This document shows, piece after piece, positions 24,501-37,900 of a DNA stretch of 64,000 nt. The translations under genes were made by a program, and so were the position numbers. Source of the DNA: Yamagishiella unicocca (Eukaryota > Chlorophyta > Chlorophyceae > Chlamydomonadales > Volvocaceae); NCBI GenBank assembly GCA_003116995.1, contig BDSL01000001.1:2728001-2792000 (forward strand). The letters run 5' to 3'. The stretch's first letter is position 1. Each line of letters starts with the position of its first letter. A model generated the notes under the pieces. The model was not told where the DNA came from, ran no database searches, and saw only the letters and a list, made by a program, of their open reading frames with translations.

Positions 24501-26428
24501 CTCGCGCGGCCTGGCGGGCGCCGTGTCGGCGGCGGCGGCGGGTCCAGCGGATCGGATGTCTCGCAGCCGGCAGGCGGCGGTGGTGCGACGCCTGGGGCCC
24601 CGATACGGCAATGTGCTGCCCGGTGAGCGGGGGATGGTAGGAGGGGAGGGACTGGGTTAGCCTTGATCCACATTTTTACAACGCTGAAATGTTTGGTCGG
24701 GATGGTTGTGCACACGTCGTTGTACGCGCTAGCAGGGCCAGAACAATACAACACACCGGCCCCGCCTTTGTGACCCTTGCCGCGCGGCCCCCAAACCCTT
24801 CTCCTGCTCCCGACCCTGCAGGCCCCATGAAGCACCTGCTGCTGCCCGCCGCTGCTCGAGCCCTGATGGCCTCCTCCGCTGGTGGCGCCGCCGCCGGCCT
24901 GTCCCGCAACGGCTCCATCTCCTCACTGCCCGACCGGGCCCCCTCCGACGCCGCATCCATCGGGGCCGCAGCCCCCGGCGGCACCGCATTCACGTCCCAC
25001 CCGGGCACAGCAGACGCGCGCAGTGTCGCCGGCGGCGCTGACGGCGGCGGCGGCGGCGGCGGCGGGATCATGTCGTACCTCCTTGCACCGGTGGTGATGG
25101 CTGCCGCCCTCGCGGCGGCTGCCGTGGACGTGTGGGCCTGGCGCGTCCGGCAGCTGCTCGTCTACATTTGGTGCGTCACCATCGGCAAGCGTCCGGCGCT
25201 GGACACCGAACGTCGCAGCCGCGAGCTGATCGGCCGCCAGTCGGCGCGCGCCGCCGCACCCACCGCCGCCGCGCTCTACCCGCCGTCGGCCTCCGCCGCC
25301 ACCACCGCGCCCGTCCCCATCCCCGCCGTCTACCCAGGCGTCTCCGCCCCAGCCGCCGCCATGGCCGCTGGCGCCGGCGACAACCGCGCCGCAGTCGCCT
25401 CCGCTGACAAGTTCGCGGCCCCGGCGAACATGTTTGCCGCGGCGCTGGGTGCACTGGGCACAGCCACCAAGGGCCGCGTTGGCGGCGGCGCCACCGCCGC
25501 CGCTCCCGCTGCACCCGCGCAGCACCGCCGCTCCCCGGCACACGACGAGCTGCCCTTCGAGCCGCCGCAGGGCGATGAGCGCCGAGAAGACGAGCGGGTG
25601 CTGCAGCAGACGCTGTCTTCAAAGGATCGCGACCGGGAGCGCAGTGTCCAGATGGCGGGCGATGAGGAGCCGCTCGAGGCCGAGGCCTCTAGTGGGTACC
25701 ACCTCCGTGACCGAGACCCCCGAGACAGCCACACCCACAAGCAGCAGCACCATCACCACCGCCACCACTTGCTCCACCATCAGGGGCGCGAGGGGGGAGG
25801 TGGTGACCGAGGGGCGTCCACTGACGGCCACGGCAACGGCCACGGCAGCCTTGGCGAGGGAGAGGCGCCCGCGCTGCGTCGCTCCGACGCCGCCGCCGGC
25901 AGCGGCGCTTTAGTGGCCCCGGTAGGCGGCGGAGACGCCGACGAGCGGCGCTACCCCGCCGGGCCTGTGGTTCCGGAGCCGGACGGCGGTGTCAGCAGCG
26001 CCGCGCACGGCCGGTTCTTCGGCTACACGCCCCAGACGGCGGACCTGAATGACGGCGCCGCCAAGCAGGAGCACCCGCAGCAGCAGCAGCAGCAGCAGCA
26101 CCACCACAAGCACGGCGTGATCGGCGGCCTGGCGGGCTTCGTAAGCAAGATTACTGGCGGCGGCGGCGGCGGCAGCCGCAGCGACGGCGGCAACAGCCGC
26201 GCTGTTCGGGACCAGGAGCGTCACCAGCAGCAGCAGCAGCAGGCGTTGGATGTGGTGGACCCTGCACTGAACGGGGGCCAGCAGGGGCTGCCGCTGCGGG
26301 ACGAGCTGCACCACCACGGCAAGGTACGGCACGTGGACGGCATGGACGTGTACGACCGGGGTGCGGGTACGGACCAGGGAGGTGCCGCCGGCGAGGTTGC
26401 TGCGGGCGGCTATGGGAGGGCGTCGTGA
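12589..26428 (+). CDS. Giant alanine-rich repeat protein with candidate membrane segments, unknown family
   Basis: Twenty-one exons close in frame to 2135 aa: 12589-12738, 13272-13388, 13669-13911, 14191-14659, 15150-15296, 15891-16160, 16300-16545, 16985-17248, 17630-18013, 18395-18784, 19134-19394, 19877-20140, 20545-20928, 21433-21561, 22034-22279, 22607-22848, 23262-23376, 23650-23760, 24009-24182, 24428-24622, 24822-26428. Residues 1-170 alternate hydrophobic and charged strands and could be a C2-like beta-sandwich (weak inference). Residues about 470-1240 are Ala-rich with a motif like 'APVxAAxALAxGAxxxA' recurring every ~22-30 residues, suggesting amphipathic helices. Hydrophobic stretches follow in exons 15, 18, 20 ('WLGLMLVFTFAILGVA') and 21 ('YLLAPVVMAAALAAAAVDVW'); the C-terminus is disordered with His and Gln runs. 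Lipid-surface or membrane association is inference. Exons 8 and 12 (264 bases) and exons 9 and 13 (384 bases) are duplicates. Alternative: two adjacent genes, but no internal stop plus start supports that. Confidence 0.7.
14738..14921 (+). repeat. Intronic 21-bp minisatellite
   Basis: About 8.5 head-to-tail copies of a 21-base unit containing 'GGCGGGTATCCTCCGGCTCC', inside intron 4 of the large gene. Because 21 is a multiple of three, all frames stay open and yield artificial repeat peptides on both strands. Confidence 0.9.
16939..18013 (+). repeat. Duplicated exon block, first copy (exons 8-9 of the large gene)
   Basis: Exon 8 (16985-17248) and exon 9 (17630-18013), with the upstream intron edge from 'TTCGAAATCCAC' onward, match the block at 19831-20928. 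Exon 8 differs from exon 12 at only about six of 88 residues. Exon 9 matches exon 13 closely over its first ~60 residues and then diverges. Confidence 0.85.
19831..20928 (+). repeat. Duplicated exon block, second copy (exons 12-13 of the large gene)
   Basis: Same exon lengths (264 and 384 bases) and same phase as the first copy. The intron bases just before both acceptors are also conserved ('TTTGCCCTCGCCAG' and 'CTCCCCCAGGCGCCGTCACG'), so the event copied genomic DNA rather than cDNA. The intron between the two exons is 404 bases here and 381 in the first copy. Confidence 0.85.
24196..24247 (+). repeat. Simple repeats: (GGTT)n followed by a G run
   Basis: About eight GGTT units and then a run of 14 G, in intron 19 of the large gene. 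Such a run is prone to sequencing or assembly length errors but lies outside coding sequence. Confidence 0.85.
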
Positions 26429-28549
26429 GGTGGGGCCGTGTCGCGGCAGCTGGAGTGGACTCGTCTGGGCCGGGGCCGGCCGCATTGACTGCGACCGGAT
26501 CCATTGGTTGCGATGGGCTGGGTCCGTTTGGCTCTGGACAGAGCCTGATTGATAGTGGTTGCGGGAGGTCTCCCTTGCGTGTCCCTGCCTGGTCGGGGAC
26601 AAGAGGAGGCAGGAAGGAGGCCTGGGGTCGAACTCACCGGTGTGCCAACTGGACACGCGTTTTCGTGCACCAGGTTGACGGGAGTCGGTTCGCAAGTTGC
26701 AGGCGCGCAGTTGAAGTTCAAAGAGAGGAGAGCTGTTTTGTGCTCTGCCGGTGTGCTGCTGCTTGAGGAGCGGCTGACGTGCGTTTACACGTCTCCCCGG
26801 CCCCGCCATGTACTTGAGGAGACCTTTGGGATGGCGGGGAGGACAGTTCGAGGGCGGCGGGGGCGAAAGGGATATATCTGGCTGTGCCAATAGATGCGTC
26901 AGATGACAGGCTCGGTGAGGAGGTCCCCCCCTCCCGCCAGTCAGTCTGGGCGGCAGTAATACTTACTGTGGTGAGCCGCAACGGCGCCTTTTGCACCGTA
27001 ACGGCGCCTTTTGGGTTCCTTCCATGTTAGTGGCGTAATTTGGGTTCTGGTTTATTTGCGCCAGGTACGAGTGGCGTGGGGCTGTCCGTGCTGCGCTTGA
27101 ACGGTTAGAAGCAACTTGCTTGCTTTGCGGCTTGCGCAGCATGTGTACGTGTAGCGAGCACGGTTTCGGCACCCCCCTCGCCCGCCTTCAATCCTGGCTG
27201 AGGGAAGGTGCGCACTGCATGCACCAACGACGGATTGATGACAAGACCAGTTGGAACCCCTTCATCGCCAACATCTCATCTTCTCATGCTATACGTAGGT
27301 TATCTGCTGCAAACGGTGCGACGCTGCGCTGCGTGGCCTTAAGTCATCTGCGCTTGCCGCATCAGGGTCATCCGCTGAATCCTCTGTACACGTAACCAGA
27401 TACGTGTCCGCAAGTAATGCTTGGCGATGATATAAACAAGTTGGTCCAATTTGATTGGATTTGTGAAAGACAGATCGCAATTGATGCCAGCTGCGCAACC
27501 TCCGCCTAGCTAGCTACCGGATAGGCACACAGCACGCCAGAGGTACACCTGGCGTTTCCCTTGCGGGCAGCCGAACGGGGAAGGTTACAGAGAGCCTACG
27601 AGAACCCTTGAATGAAACGTGCGCGTTGCGCGAGGAAGGTAGAAATGGCACTTGATACCGGTACCGCGACACCATCGTTCTTGCGACAAATAAGTGCACG
27701 GAATTGCCGTAATTAGTGCTAAGCGTGTAGTTAGCACTACTCGGAATGGTTCCGAGTTTCCTTCCGTCCTGATACATCGCTGCGACCTGCCTTACGCGAC
27801 ATTCAAACCCCCAAATCCGCGCGTTGTAGCGCACCCGCCGGACGTCCTTCCCTGCCCCGACGACCCGTACACCGTAATCGTTGCGGCGCGTGCCGCTGCG
27901 GCGCCTGTCGCTGCGGCCCGTCTGCTTTTCATCGGCCAACCGCTCCAGCACCTCGCAGCCATCCCTGCCCCAGCTAGGGAGCACGCGACTGGCATCACCA
28001 GCCGCAACCCATGAAGGAACAAGCGCCGCAACGATGCAAGCATCGGGACCGTCCGCCTCTGATCCCGAAAAGCACGGACCCCAAGCAGGGCTCAACGCGC
28101 AGATAGAAACGGAACGTAAGAAGCAAGGGAGACCCCAGCCCCAAAAAACAACCCGGACCGATCAGTACTAGTAGTAGTCACTGTGACAGTGGGCCCCAAA
28201 CCAGAGGGTAGAGGCCTCGGGCACACCAGTACTGTAACTTTGTTACTATTACTAGACTTTTCCGGGATTTAGGGGAGCCATCAGCGCAAAGTGGTAATTG
28301 GTGGGCGAATAGTAGTGGGTGATATCTGGTGATATGGTTTAGGAGTACAGTATTGGTAGGTATTTGATGAGAAGCAACGATCGAACGTGTTATGAGAGTG
28401 TTTGCTGATGCACATGAAACATCATGTTGCAAAGAGCGTTTTTGACGATGCCATGATGAAATGGCAGAGGGGGAACTGAGTGACGATACGATTGCTATCC
28501 TAAGAGGTGTCCATGCTCCTTAGGAGATCAGCGTTCACACTGGTTAGCC
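26429..28549. other. Region between two convergent genes
   Basis: Between the stop of the large + gene and the 3' end of the - strand fasciclin gene. It contains the first copy of repeat family B (27891-28015) and a short direct repeat of 'AACGGCGCCTTTTG' near 26980-27010. No other gene recognised. Confidence 0.45.
27891..28015 (+). repeat. Dispersed repeat family B, copy 1
   Basis: About 125 bases nearly identical to 49641-49769, from 'GCCGCTGCGGCGCCTGTCGC' to 'CAGCCGCAACCCATGAAGG'; I see only one or two substitutions in the body. Both strands are open in some frames but neither looks like a known protein. Confidence 0.85.
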
Positions 28550-28554
28550 TTACA
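28550..28554 (-). terminator. Candidate TGTAA signal of the fasciclin gene
   Basis: TTACA on the + strand (TGTAA on the -) about 440 bases beyond the stop codon of the minus-strand fasciclin gene. Confidence 0.3.
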
Positions 28555-28559
28555 GTAGC

Positions 28560-28615
28560 GATGTTCCCGTTGGTTCCACCTTTTAGTTTGGAACCCACTG
28601 TAACGGTTACTGCTA
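28560..28615 (+). repeat. Dispersed repeat family A, copy 2 (3' part only)
   Basis: Contains 'TTTGGAACCCACTGTAACGG' preceded by a diverged 'GTTGGTTCCACCTTTTAG', matching the 3' half of the other family A copies. Confidence 0.6.
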
Positions 28616-28990
28616 TTAGCAGCGACTGCTATTGGTAGCGACAGGGCCCGCAACGCGTAGGTGAGCAAATCGCGCATTGCGGCCTCCCCTCGCACTGCTT
28701 ACCTGGGCTACGTGAGCGCCGCTGCTGATCCGCCCATAAGCCATTCACAGCCCCACCAGAATTCCGAAGAAACCTCTCACATTATTGCTACCTCAGGACG
28801 GCAAGTGCTCCAACACCTAACACGAATGAAAGCCCTTAGGCTCAGCAAGACTGCCGGTACATCATCATCACCCGCCCACCGTCCGTTCACGGCCGGGCTC
28901 TGCCATCAATTACTCGCTTTGCTGGGACTCAGATAAGGGAGCAGCTGAGTAGCCCACGCACGACGCACCACCTAGTGTGTCGAACCGCTA

Positions 28991-31900
28991 CTACGTCAGC
29001 TTGCCCATGATGGCGACCCTGCCCAACAGCAGGGTAAATGCCAGCAGTAGCATTGAGGGCACAGCGGTGACCGCAGATCCACCATTATTACCAGATTCAC
29101 AGCCCGCAGGACTGCCCGGACTCTTGAGTGCATCGGGTACCAACACGTAGTCGACAGTATGGACGTACAACCTGTCATTTGGAGCGGGTTGGAACGGTGG
29201 CATGGGACAGCTCAACCTTAGGCCCATGCCTGGCTTCGTTCGATAACAGAATAGTGTGAGCGGCGCTGGGAAAGCCTGGAGCCAAGGCAATGGGTCCTGA
29301 CTCCTGAGGGAAACGCTCCAATCAGCAAGTCACTCTCCCAAAGCAGGGTTGACTCCAAACGGGCTGGCCCACAGGACGATTCATTCATCCCATCCTCACC
29401 GGCCGTACAGGATGGGCACATCCATGGGTGTGACCAGGTTGGCGACAGTCTTGCAAAGGTCGGCAGTAGCAAGAACTACGCGACCGGACACCACTTGCAC
29501 CTTCACCCAAGGTGTCCTGCGCGGTGGCATGGACCAAGCTTGTGCTGAGCAAGAGGTAGGGCTGTGTTTTTTATTGCGAGTGCGACGAGGGAGGTGAATG
29601 TAGGGTTACTGTGTGACAAGGTGAATACAGCATCATGGCACAGTGCGTGGCACGGATGAGCAGCAGTTCACGATCCATGTCGCGGCTGCCCCCCTGTGCC
29701 TGTGCCAGGGGCACTGATGGCATACATCGGATGCGGTGGGAGTTCACCCTGTAGTGGTGGCACACCACCAACACGACCGTCTCTGTCAGGACAACGTCCC
29801 TGTTCAACACGCCGCCGCAGCACATTTATACGCTGCCGCAGGCAGGACAGCACACCGGTCGGCCTCCACAAACGCATGACAGCGATCAGGGCACATACAA
29901 GGCCGGAAGGTGTCACTCAGTAGAGGTCACTGTGCGGCTGATTGGAGTTACCCATCCATGCCGCCATGCCATGCTGCCTCGCGTCCAACAGCCGAAACGC
30001 ACCCGCGGATGGTGCGGAACCAGGCCCCGTTGATAAAATCACGCGTTGTCTGTTGACCCTGGAGCAGGTGATTCTGAATTCCAAGGGGCCAGATTACAGC
30101 CGTGGCGGCCAGGAAGCATATCAGACAGGAGCACTGAGCAAACTCTAGCTGGAGGCAGGGCATGCGGACAAGCCCTCTGCCGCGACTCCGTTGGCCGGCT
30201 CCGTTTGACCTCAGCTGTGTCAAAGGACGCCATCAGCGATGCCTCCACCTTCGTGCTCCGCAATACACCAGACATGGTATCGCGTAGTACTATCGGGGGG
30301 TTGGAAAGCATTGCATAACAGTGTGCGTGTTTACGTGCACACTCAGCACCCTGTGGGTTGCGTGGCGGCGGCGGGAAACAGGCAGGGACGGCCAGTACGG
30401 GCGGGGCTTAGTAATAGGCCTTACGTCTAGGAGCAAGCGCTTCTCGTTGGAGGAAGCGTAGTAAGAGTCCAGGGAGGTGGCGCGGGCCTTCGTGACGAAA
30501 TCGGCGATTGCCTACGTACAGCAAGTGGCCAGGATGAGATAGGGAGCGAGGAAGTTGATCGGCTTCGGTAACATTTCTGGGCGCGGGCTGCTACATGATG
30601 CCACATATGTGCGTATTACTGAGCTGCTGGCTGGGTGCCTCGCTACGCCAACCTGCCTCGCCTCGGTCCTTATTCCATCTCGTCGCTCGCTGCTTGCTTG
30701 CTTGCGCAATCGGAACCACTGACGGCGGCCTTCGGTCGAGTTCTGGATGTATGGCTCGGGCTTGTAAGCAGCTAGGTTGCGATGGAGATGTGGCATATTT
30801 AGATGGGCCGAGGCTGCCGTGGGGCGGAAGGGGCCTGGATTCCGTGCCGACGCCTCACCTGATTGCTCGGCGCCAGGAGCGTGATAGGTGACTTGGGATC
30901 CATCAGGGAGTTCATGAAGTCGGGCTCTGTCTTAATAAAGCTGGCAAGCGAGGCGTAATCACTGGTTGTTGAGATGTACTGCCAAATATTGGTGAAGACA
31001 GGCATCAGGACCTAATGTAGAGAGGAGAGGGAGGCCCGCCGACAATAAAAACGGATGCGGGTACGATGCAAGAGTAGGGGCATTACGGACCATCCAGTGC
31101 AGTGCCTGCAGCTGGCGGTGCGGGGAGATTGCTGAATTGATGGCTGATGTGATGGGTATGGCACGAAGGAACATTCACGTTCAGGCGGGTCTTCATTTGG
31201 ACGGCTCTGCGGTGGTCGGGAGGGCGCCGGTATATCGATAGTGCCTTCATGCGTACGACTGCATTGCGTACGAAGTTACACCACACGCCTTCGCACATAC
31301 GTACCTACGCAGCGACCTTTTTGTATATATTAATTCGCACCTACCGTGTCGATGAATTGCACATGTGACCTGGTTACCGGGCCTCCCACTGGAATCATCC
31401 ATGGGACGAGGCTCGCGAAGCTGCCAACGCCTGTAACGGTGGCCGCGCCAGCGGTGCTTCCCATGGCCAGGGTCTTGCTCTGGCTGCAAACAAACGGAGC
31501 AGGATTCGCAACACTGGTCATCCATTCGTGCCGACCCGATGCTCAGACTAGGGTAGTGATGAGGCCCTTCGCCTCGTTAGCCCAGTGCTTCATAAAGGGA
31601 GTGAGGGAAGACTTAGCCAACGACTGCGTAGCCTTCCTTGTAGCAAACGAACTACTTGGAAACACACACGTCGTCACCTGCCCGCAGATGCCTTCTCAAT
31701 GCACGTAACCCTTCTTCCATCCGCATCAGTGTCCCAGTGATCGGTTTACGGTAATACGATGCATGTCCCTCCTTGTTATACGGTTATGCCCAAGTAAGGC
31801 GACGCGTCGCTTTGCAGGCTGCGCATGTGGCCTGGCGACATTACACCGGTCCCATGTGGACCTGCTTGCCGTACCTGAGAGTGACGTACTGGGTCCGATT

Positions 31901-34900
31901 ATCCATATTGCTGAAGTTCAGCTTCTGCGTGCCATACGCAACTGCGTGCCGGGTGGCGGATGGAATGTCGGTGAGGAGAAAAGTGTAACTTGTAGGCGTG
32001 GGAGGCCTTGGCATAACAACGAAGTGGATAGGTGCGCCCGCCTTTACAATACCGGTGCTGTAAGCTGGGGTCCTTACGCCTTCCCGTCATCCGCGGTTAC
32101 GCCCCAGCTTACAGGTGCAACGCCTCATTCGATTGCGCCAGCAACGCATGAATCCTGACTGACTTTATGATGCATGGAGTGGGTTAACAGGGTGGCTGTC
32201 AATGTCATGCTTAGCAAGCAGAATAAGCCAAGGCAGCGTAGCGAGGTCTGCCTTACACCTCCCGCCAAGCAATCAATATGCAGACGCGCTGGGGCACATA
32301 CATCCTGGCTAGGGCTCCAACAACGCATGACGAGGCTCTGCTAGGTTGCCATACCTCCGTACGACGCATCATCTAGCTGTAGGCCTGCTGGCGGCACATT
32401 CAGGACAGCGCGCGCCATGCAGATAAGCCGCTTTCAGCCAGGCGAATGCGGGCACCCACCATGGTACGTTAAGACATCGTAGCTGTTGGTACCAACACCG
32501 GTGGTGCCGTTGGAGTAGAAGTTAATTTTGTAGTCGTTCAAAGCTGCTGTTAAAGCCTGGCACGATGGCGAAACGAGCGAACGACATGCATGACAATTTA
32601 GCCGTACGAGCGTAATGGTGGTAGGCACGCAGCGTCTGCTCTTGCCAATCGACGCCTGCAGCTCCTTTTGATATCAGAGAGGATGCTAGGTAGGAGTGAC
32701 GACGTGAACAAGCAACCAATAAATATGTTATAATCAACCCACTAAGCTGGTGACGGCGTGAAATGCTGCGTGGCCCATACACCAGTTCGGACAGAACGTG
32801 TTGGCCTGCACCACCGTGTCTGGCATCTACCCGCTTACTTTGTCATTCGGCGCAAAGACGGTGTACTTCGCGGACGAGTCGTTCAAGGCCTGCCAGAGGC
32901 CGGCCGTCTTCAGGCTACGAGTGAAGTTTGAAGTGTAGGCATTGGCAGCAATAGCCTGGACAAACAAAATGGGATTCAGGATACTGGTTGCATGCGTTTC
33001 CGATGAGCTCTAGTAAGGTACTAGTGAAGGGTTCACGCCTCTTTACATTACAGCGGTTCAAGCTAGTCAGCCACGCACGCACTCACCTGCACGCACATTT
33101 TGAGCGCACGCAAGCGATGTTTCCTTTCCAATACACATTTTGCATAGGATTGCGTCTTACATTTAAACCAAAAGCACATTACACACACGATCCCACCCAC
33201 ACGACTTTATTACTCACGTCGGCTATGGTGTTGTACCAGTACGTCAGCACGTTGTCGATTACATGTACGAACGCCTTGCCAGCGGGGATATCCATCTCAA
33301 CCATGCCGGCATCACTGGGGAACGCACCGGCGCATCATGTAGCAGCAGAATTATGATGCAATATGCTCTGGATAGGATCAGGTTCAGCACTATTGAATAA
33401 CGATGGCGCCGGCACAGATCATCACTCCATCCAAAGGGCCGTCCAGGTTTGAGTAGTTCCCGCGCCGAAACACCCTATACGTTCTATCTTACACAAGTAA
33501 GCCTTCTGCTGGGGTTCATGTTAAAAGGTAGGCCTGATAGACAAGTAAATCCCTGGTAAACTCGTGAAGAGCGCATCACCACGAGCGCATCAAGAAGACG
33601 CTCAGCGGCACAGGGTGCAGGCACAAAAAGTCCAGCAGCAGCACGCACGTGACAACCTTCCGTATACATTCGATGCGATGCGCCCACATACCTGCCCGTG
33701 CCACGCACCCGAGTGGCGGCGGCTGATGTGTTGCTCACGGCCAGGCCCAAAGACGTGTACCCGGGGCCTTCGCTGGGGCTCCTGCAGTTCGCAACGGACG
33801 GGTCATGGCGGCGTATATATGGTATGCTACATGGACGCCCTCACACGTTTTTTGCACTGGGGAAAATAAACCTGCCGGGATGTGCACGTACGTTCGATGG
33901 TGAAAAACGACGAGGTGCATGGCGGCATGCAAGGATTGATTGGGACGGCGTGGGCTCGGCCGAGCGAGCCCCGCGGGGCTGACCTTAGACCATCAATGCC
34001 GTTCGCTGTGATACTCAGGACCCCAAATAGGTGGAGCACAGGGCCAGAAGAAAAAATGCCAACTTTGATCTGTGAGGGCTTAAGGCGCTTACATCACACT
34101 GGTGGGTGTTGTAAAGCCGAGGCCGCAGAAGTAGGAAATCTGCGAGGTCAAAAACAGGTGACGGGAAGCCTATCGGGCTGTGGCCACCACAAGAAACCCC
34201 CTGTCCCCATAACACACGCCAGGCGTGGGCCGGTGTAGGCATTATTAGTATTATTACTCAGGACCCCGCAGGGCCTAGCGTACTCGCCGTCCTCATCATG
34301 TTTAAAGCATGAGTGTGCCAATCCGACAAGAGTCGACGCTGCCGACCTACCCCTTAACTTTAGTGCCACATCATCACGCATATGAACATAGTGGAAACGA
34401 AACGCAAAATGTTTCGGCCTGCAGCCGAACCAATGCCCAGTCAGCAGGCATAACGGGACGTAGCTAAATAGCGCCCTCTTCCCTCATGCGAAATCAGCCG
34501 AGTAAGCGCCAGTAAGCGGAGTTTGGACGCTCCCATGTAGGCTTTACCATACCTAAGTCACGCACCTCACGCAGCGCGGCCCCGTGCGTGCCCAAAGGGA
34601 AGGTCCTTTTCGGTCACCGCATGCGCTCTGTACGCGCGTGAATGTGAATCGCCACGTTATGCCCCTGCTACTTCCTCAAGTGCCGTATGGCTGTTTATTC
34701 TGGTCTGGAGTCACTGCAACAATTTGTACTATCATCTACCCAGCCATCCATTCAGCTTCTGATATTGGGTGCACCAGCGATATCGCTCCTTCCTAGCTAG
34801 TGAAACCCCTTTGTCGCGTCGGCAATCAGACAGGCTTAATTGATGAGATCTCCGTTACATGGTAAAAGACGGGTCCGTCTTCTTCGTGAAGGAGGTGATC

Positions 34901-37900
34901 GGGTATGTTATTTTCGGGTTAGTATGCGTGGATGGAAGGGCGTGTGGAGGATGGGATCGCGTGCTGTCCTTGACTTGGCCTCGGCCTGCCCAGGGGTACC
35001 AGCGGGTATGCGTACCAGCCAAGCGTGTTCTCTTACATCGCCCCCATCTGCTGCCATACTTTTATAGGCAACCCAATTTGGTAACATGGACGTGTTGCTA
35101 TTCCTCTTGCGTTGTAGGGCACTGTGAGTTGCGCTCGTCCGGCCCACCTGCCCAAAAATATGCCTGTTATGGGTATCCATTATTTTGCACCTGCCAGGCG
35201 GCAACCCGGTCCGTTCGCGTTTGCCGTGTCCCGGTCATTTTGCGATGTTTTCGCGCACCTTCCCAGGCCCCGCTGTAAATTATGTGGACTTTCAGCGGAA
35301 ATGCGGCCCGTCTCAGCTGTTTCTCCGGCCACTATTGTTCGGCATCGGCGGTAGAATCACTTCACACACGACGGCTTTTTTAAGCAGGTCATGGCATGAC
35401 GAGCATCCTCCGCGCGGCCTCCCGACGCGCGATTGTATTCTTGCCTATTAGGGGTCCCCATTCTTCATACATTCTGCCCGGTGGCTTTGCGTTCCGTCTG
35501 TGCTGCTCGTCCGACCAGTGCACACACGCTTTATTCGGCATCGACGGTCGTTTTATATGAGCTCGTCTGGCGGAAACCTCGCTACAATGGCCTGCCGTCC
35601 TCCCCCCAGTGGCCCCTGCTCCTCCTCGCCCTACTGCGCCACGGCCCACCCCCTGTGCCTCCTGCCCCTCCCCAGCGACGCCCGCACCACCGCCGACCCC
35701 CTGGTGCTCGGCCGGCACCTCCCGTGGCCCCCGGCCCTCGTCCAGCTGCATGCGGTGCTCGCCCACCTCCCGGCCATCACCATCCTGGACCCCACCCTGG
35801 CCGTCCCGGGCCCCTGGTGCTTTCCGGCGCCCCTCTGGGGCAACCCCCTCTTGTACGACACCACCGGCCGGGGCCTGGCGGCCGACTTCCCCGACCTCGT
35901 CCAGCTGCGTGGGTTTGATACTGTGGGCGCCGCCCTCCAGTGCTTCCGTGCCCTGGGCCGGGCCGCACCATCGCCGCTGCTGGGGGAGTTTAGGGTTTCT
36001 TGCGCTGTACCGTGTACCTGCGGTTCGACATCCTTCGCGACGTCCTCCGCCTCTCCCCCGCCCACCCCGTCCCGGCCTCGATGCGGGATGGGGCCACGGG
36101 CCTGGCCCGCATCGACGCCCTCGTTGCTTGGCCGCCCTCCCGCCGACTGGGTCTTCGCGGCCCTCCTCGTCCTGGCGGCCCCGGGGGGCGCGGCTGCCGC
36201 CCCCCCCCGCCATGGACGCCTGGGGCCGCCTGGCGCGCTGCGTCAGCTGGCCGGTCGGGCCCACGGCCATCCCCCTCGTCTCCCTCACCGTTTAGTCGGC
36301 TACCCTCCTGCAGCTGGGCCCCGCCTTCACTGTTCTGGCGACTAAGCATACGGCCATCCTTCAGGAGGCCTGGGAGGTTCCCCTCCCCCCGGCGGCCCTA
36401 GCCTCGGCCCTCCTGGAGTTTCGGGCCACTCTGGTGCGCCTCTGGCGTCTTCGCTGGGACAACATGCACAAAGATCCCCTCTGGCGGCTCGCCATTACGG
36501 GTTCCATGGCTTCCCCATGCACGCGGCCCTGCTGGCGCGGGGGTCGCCCACGACCCCCTGCGCGTGCGGGGCGTCGATGGCCACGGGCCTCCGTCGCCAC
36601 CATTTTTGGGAGTGCATGGTGGCCTTCTCGCTGCGTGGCGAGCTTGTGTAGGCGATGGGTGGTGCGGTTGTCTTGTTCCCGCAGCATTTGTGGCTGGGTT
36701 GGCCCCCCTTGGGGGTGCACCCACTTGTTTGGAATGTGGTATGCTTGGCTGCCATCGCGGCATTGGGCTTGGGGCTACGCCTCCTGTTTCGGGTGCAGGC
36801 TGGGGCCCCAGGGGGGCGCATGCCGCTGGCGTGGGTGTGTGTAGCGGTGACGGCCGACTTCTGGGCCCGCCTCAGTGCATTTGCCGAGCTGGGGCTGGCC
36901 CCCTGCGGGTTGGGGGCCGTCCCGGCCGACCACCCCATCCTCGCCGCCTCGTCGGCGGGGAAGGTGGTCTCCACTGGCCGCCCGGGTGCCGAGGGGCTGC
37001 CCGACGGTTGACCTGGGTGCGGTCTTGTGGGTGACTTCGGGTTGTGTTCTGCCGGGTCGCGCTCCTGCTCGCGTCTCAGTGCCGGTGGTTCGTGTTTTCT
37101 GGTAATGCTCGCGTTTCTCTCCGTGCTTTGAGTTATGCGTGCTGCCTTCTCCGTGTGTTCGTTTTTGGCTGTCTTTGGCTTACTTTTGCCCCTTCCCGGC
37201 CGGTGAGGGTGGGCTCTCTTGCCCAGTGATCTGTGTCGTGGTCTAGCCCGTCGGGCCCACCTGGTTGCGCCTTCCGCGCTCGTAGGTGCTCAACCTCCCT
37301 TACTTGCAACTCCCGCATTCTGCTTAACAAGAAGTGGGTCCGTGATACAAGTACCTTGATCTTTGATTTTTTCCTACCCTTCTATCACTCACAGGCTCAG
37401 GAGGGTCGAAAGTGAAAGAATCGGCTCAGGGCCATCGAATAAGCCCGTCTCGGCCAATGACGACGGAAGAATTGACAAGTTCGTGGAGAATATGGCAATG
37501 TGGTACTGTAGCAGCTTCGTCATGTACTCGGGGGGTTCGATGGAGAGCAGCTGGTCCGTTGTGGCGCCCAGCGACATCGCAAATTTCCGAAACGCCCTAC
37601 GAAACGGGCAGCAGGGTTTCAGGATGGCAAAGCAGGGCGTCCATTGTTTGAAGACAGTATATGGAATGTTTCATAACCGCCACAAGCACTCAGGGGGCGT
37701 GCACCAGTCTACTTGTGTGGAGGGCAACCAAGCAACGCATTCGAGGGTTGTAGCTGGTTGATGCATGGGGTTATTGCTGCTGTGCTTGCATCACGGCAAA
37801 CGAGAACGCTCCCAGGATTGGCCACAGCAACGAAGCAATGCATGAGAAGTCAAACAGCGTCGTCCCAACCGCTGCTTGAGCGTCAAAACGTACGGTCGGT

